This document shows positions 44,465-46,546 of a stretch of 46,546 nucleotides of DNA, piece after piece. Positions within the stretch are counted from its first letter, which is position 1. Each line of letters begins with the position of its first letter. The DNA is taken from contig JAPLXV010000020.1 in the NCBI GenBank assembly GCA_026395895.1, forward strand, positions 1 through 46,546, written 5' to 3'. A model generated the notes under the pieces. That model had not been told where the DNA came from, ran no database searches, and saw nothing but the letters and a program-made list of their open reading frames with translations. Both the position numbers and the translations under genes were made by a program. Origin of the DNA: Candidatus Nomurabacteria bacterium (GTDB lineage Bacteria; Patescibacteriota; Minisyncoccia; Phycocordibacterales; UBA9973).

Positions 44465-45307
44465 CTACTTTTTTAGCCCGTTAAGCACAGTTGTCTCTAT
44501 ATTTTTATTGATATTTTTACTATTAAAATCAGCTATTCTATTCTGAGCATTTAAAGGAAAAATCGTTTTAATGTCTTTTGAATACAGCGAACCATCTCTC
44601 GGTACTTCATAAGAAAATTTACTTATATCATAAAATGACAATTGGTTTGGATAGTCTATTTTAGTTGGTACCGATAATCCGCTCAATTCCTTCAGTTTTC
44701 CATTTTGCATAATAAACTCTCCACAGCGAACCCAAACATACAACGGGAACAGGCCATTTTCTGTTGGATTTAAATTTTCAATAACGCAAAAATTGCGGCT
44801 GTCATTTGTTGTTTTCCAACTAAAATATTTTTGCGTTAAAAGATAATCCGTAATAGCTTTTTCCACTTGATCATTACCAAAACTGGATGGAGTTGGTTTT
44901 TCTGTTTGATCATCATTTGGCAACGTAGCTTTACATGTTTTTGGAGAAATATTAAGAGTGGTGTCATTGATACTTGGATCGAATTTATCAATTTCTACAA
45001 CACCCTCATTGCTATTAACAAAAAAACATTTTGCGCCAATTATTGGTTTTCCTGATCCCTCTTGGATAAACGCCACATACCATCCGTCATTTGCTTTTTC
45101 TGTTTTAATGGATTTGGGAGGCAAATTGTCACTCGGATACCCTCTCAATTCGGGAAATTGATCTTTTATCGTTTTAATTGCTTTGAATTCGCTCATTGAC
45201 CATGGTGTGGTAATTCTAGACCCGTTGAGATACAAATAAATAACACCAACGCAAGATAAGATAATAAGAATTGAGATTGCGACAGGAATTTGTGTTTTAT
45301 TTTTCAT
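44465..45307 (-). CDS. Secreted or membrane-anchored hypothetical protein; start set to ATG at 45307
   Basis: MKNKTQIPVAISILIILSCVGVIYLYL anchor followed by a soluble domain. Confidence 0.5.
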   Translation of the reverse strand: MKNKTQIPVAISILIILSCVGVIYLYLNGSRITTPWSMSEFKAIKTIKDQFPELRGYPSDNLPPKSIKTEKANDGWYVAFIQEGSGKPIIGAKCFFVNSNEGVVEIDKFDPSINDTTLNISPKTCKATLPNDDQTEKPTPSSFGNDQVEKAITDYLLTQKYFSWKTTNDSRNFCVIENLNPTENGLFPLYVWVRCGEFIMQNGKLKELSGLSVPTKIDYPNQLSFYDISKFSYEVPRDGSLYSKDIKTIFPLNAQNRIADFNSKNINKNIETTVLNGLKK

Positions 45308-45314
45308 AATCTTT

Positions 45315-45629
45315 CTATAATACCGCTTTAACAATAAACCCAATAATGACACTTCCGACTATGCCAATTCCAATAATCGGCGCGTAAGCTCTGGTAATAA
45401 TGGCTGAAGGCACGCTCAAACCGACTCCCAATAATAAACCTGTCAAAGCCGGATGTAATCCTAAATTAACATTCGGAATTAGAAAACCGATCATAAATCT
45501 TTCTATAAAAGCGGCGCTCATTGCCTCATTTCTTTTACGATTGTTCTCGTATTTCAGCGGAATCATAATCAGCACATCAATTATCCCGAAAGCCAAACCG
45601 CAAATTGTTCCTAAAATTATCTTATTCAT
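45315..45629 (-). CDS. Small Gly-rich multi-TM membrane protein
   Basis: ILGTICGLAFGIIDVLIMIPL; GLLLGVGLSVPSAII; IIGIGIVGSVIIGFIV. Confidence 0.55.
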   Translation of the reverse strand: MNKIILGTICGLAFGIIDVLIMIPLKYENNRKRNEAMSAAFIERFMIGFLIPNVNLGLHPALTGLLLGVGLSVPSAIITRAYAPIIGIGIVGSVIIGFIVKAVL

Positions 45630-45638
45630 ATTATTATT

Positions 45639-46106
45639 TTATCTATTTTCCTCTTTGGCGGTAAATTCTTTTTCTTTGCAGATCAAAGAAATAACCGTTC
45701 CATATACTAACCACTCAAAGAGCGACTGAAGGGTAAAATATACCAACGCACCAGTGGCGATATTCATCATTAGATACATTGTAACGAGCGCCGGAATCGG
45801 TCCAACAATCCAAACGATAATCCCAAAACTTAATCCCTTTTGAATTCCTTTTCCGGGCAGTCCCTTTTCAATAAGAGCGAAAACAAAAGCGAAAATAACT
45901 GCGAGGACGATGTTCAAAAGAAAAAGAATAATCCACCATTGGGCTGACATATTGAATCCTTGAGCTGGTGTCCATTTCCAAATACTTGTTGGCTCAAGTT
46001 GAAAAACTTTTCCAAAAAGGAAGTAGCTTTCACCGCCGATAAGAAAACTTATAAAGAAAATTGCGAGACCAGCAAGAAGAATTCTTTTATAATTTAAGTT
46101 TTTCAT
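45639..46106 (-). CDS. Four-TM membrane protein
   Basis: Hydrophobic 155-aa ORF; C-terminus KEFTAKEENR is encoded by junction motif copy C. Confidence 0.55.
   Translation of the reverse strand: MKNLNYKRILLAGLAIFFISFLIGGESYFLFGKVFQLEPTSIWKWTPAQGFNMSAQWWIILFLLNIVLAVIFAFVFALIEKGLPGKGIQKGLSFGIIVWIVGPIPALVTMYLMMNIATGALVYFTLQSLFEWLVYGTVISLICKEKEFTAKEENR
45652..45673. repeat. Junction motif copy C
   Basis: tctttggcggtaaattcttttt. Confidence 0.9.
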
Positions 46107-46309
46107 TTTATTAAATCCTCTATTGAAACGCCAAGAGCTTTGGCAATTTTTGCCATAGTTTGAACGCTCGGCTTATTAACAGCACCGCTTTCGACTTTGG
46201 TAAGCGTTGTATATTTAATATCTGCTTTCCTCGCCAAATCATCTTGTGTTAAGCCAAGTTTAGCCCGTGCCTTCTTTATATTTTCGCTGATTGTTTTTCC
46301 ACTTGTCAT
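46103..46309 (-). CDS. XRE-family HTH transcriptional regulator
   Basis: ISENIKKARAKLGLTQDDLARKADIKYTTLTKVESGAVNKPSVQTMAKIAKALGVSIEDLIK. Confidence 0.9.
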   Translation of the reverse strand: MTSGKTISENIKKARAKLGLTQDDLARKADIKYTTLTKVESGAVNKPSVQTMAKIAKALGVSIEDLIK

Positions 46310-46320
46310 AATAGTAAAGT

Positions 46321-46373
46321 TTTGGTAGTATTGTAGTAAGTATGATTATTACCCTTATTACTATACTACCAAA
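46321..46373. promoter_or_regulatory. Candidate operator upstream of the XRE regulator: perfect 11-bp inverted repeat TTTGGTAGTAT ... ATACTACCAAA
   Basis: Perfect complementary arms 46321-46331 and 46363-46373, directly upstream of 46309. Confidence 0.6.
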
Positions 46374-46427
46374 TAAAATGAAAACAATCAAACAAATTTC
46401 TTGGCGGCGCATTTCGCAAAGCGAAAT

Positions 46428-46546
46428 ACGAAATTCGGCGGCGGCGAAAAAAAATTGGAATTGGAAAGCGAGGGCGGGCAAAAATTCCTTCCCCCCAACC
46501 CCCTTCCTTTTTGCCCGCCCGAGCGATTGGATTTTAAAATTCGGAA
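46428..46546. repeat. Right copy of the 119-bp inverted repeat, at the window end
   Basis: Exact reverse complement of 43701-43819. Confidence 0.95.

Noticed and set aside
1-46546. CRISPR array
   Set aside because: No regularly spaced direct repeats of 24-40 bp with unique spacers; CAAAG is a microsatellite and the junction motifs are gene-spaced.

Overview
AT-rich bacterial window whose gene content, gene density and reduced-metabolism flavour suggest a Patescibacteria/CPR (Parcubacteria-like) genome; this assignment is inference. Housekeeping genes include rpe-like, split transketolase, PfkB kinase, ychF, leuS, murJ, lepA, enolase, ppsA, valS, tsaD, gdhA, UDG and four tRNAs. The most unusual features are: (1) many GC-rich palindromic elements inserted in frame inside essential genes, including two families recurring at several loci; (2) a 1164-aa LeuRS carrying an RBBP9-like hydrolase domain and a DUF559 nuclease domain inside its CP1 junction, with a palindrome at each boundary; (3) a RAYT/Y1-type transposase gene between mirror-image hairpins; (4) a three-gene phage-like cassette whose first ORF begins with nine CAAAG units (phase-variation candidate); (5) two candidate antisense-oriented small RNAs with matching promoter, fold and terminator (next to eno and next to a DHH gene); (6) a 2.6-kb gene cassette bounded by perfect 119-bp inverted repeats, with a recurrent 21-bp motif at gene junctions; (7) valS interrupted by one in-frame TAA; (8) a YchF lacking its coiled-coil domain. 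All calls come from reading sequence and supplied translations; no database search, folding or alignment program was run.
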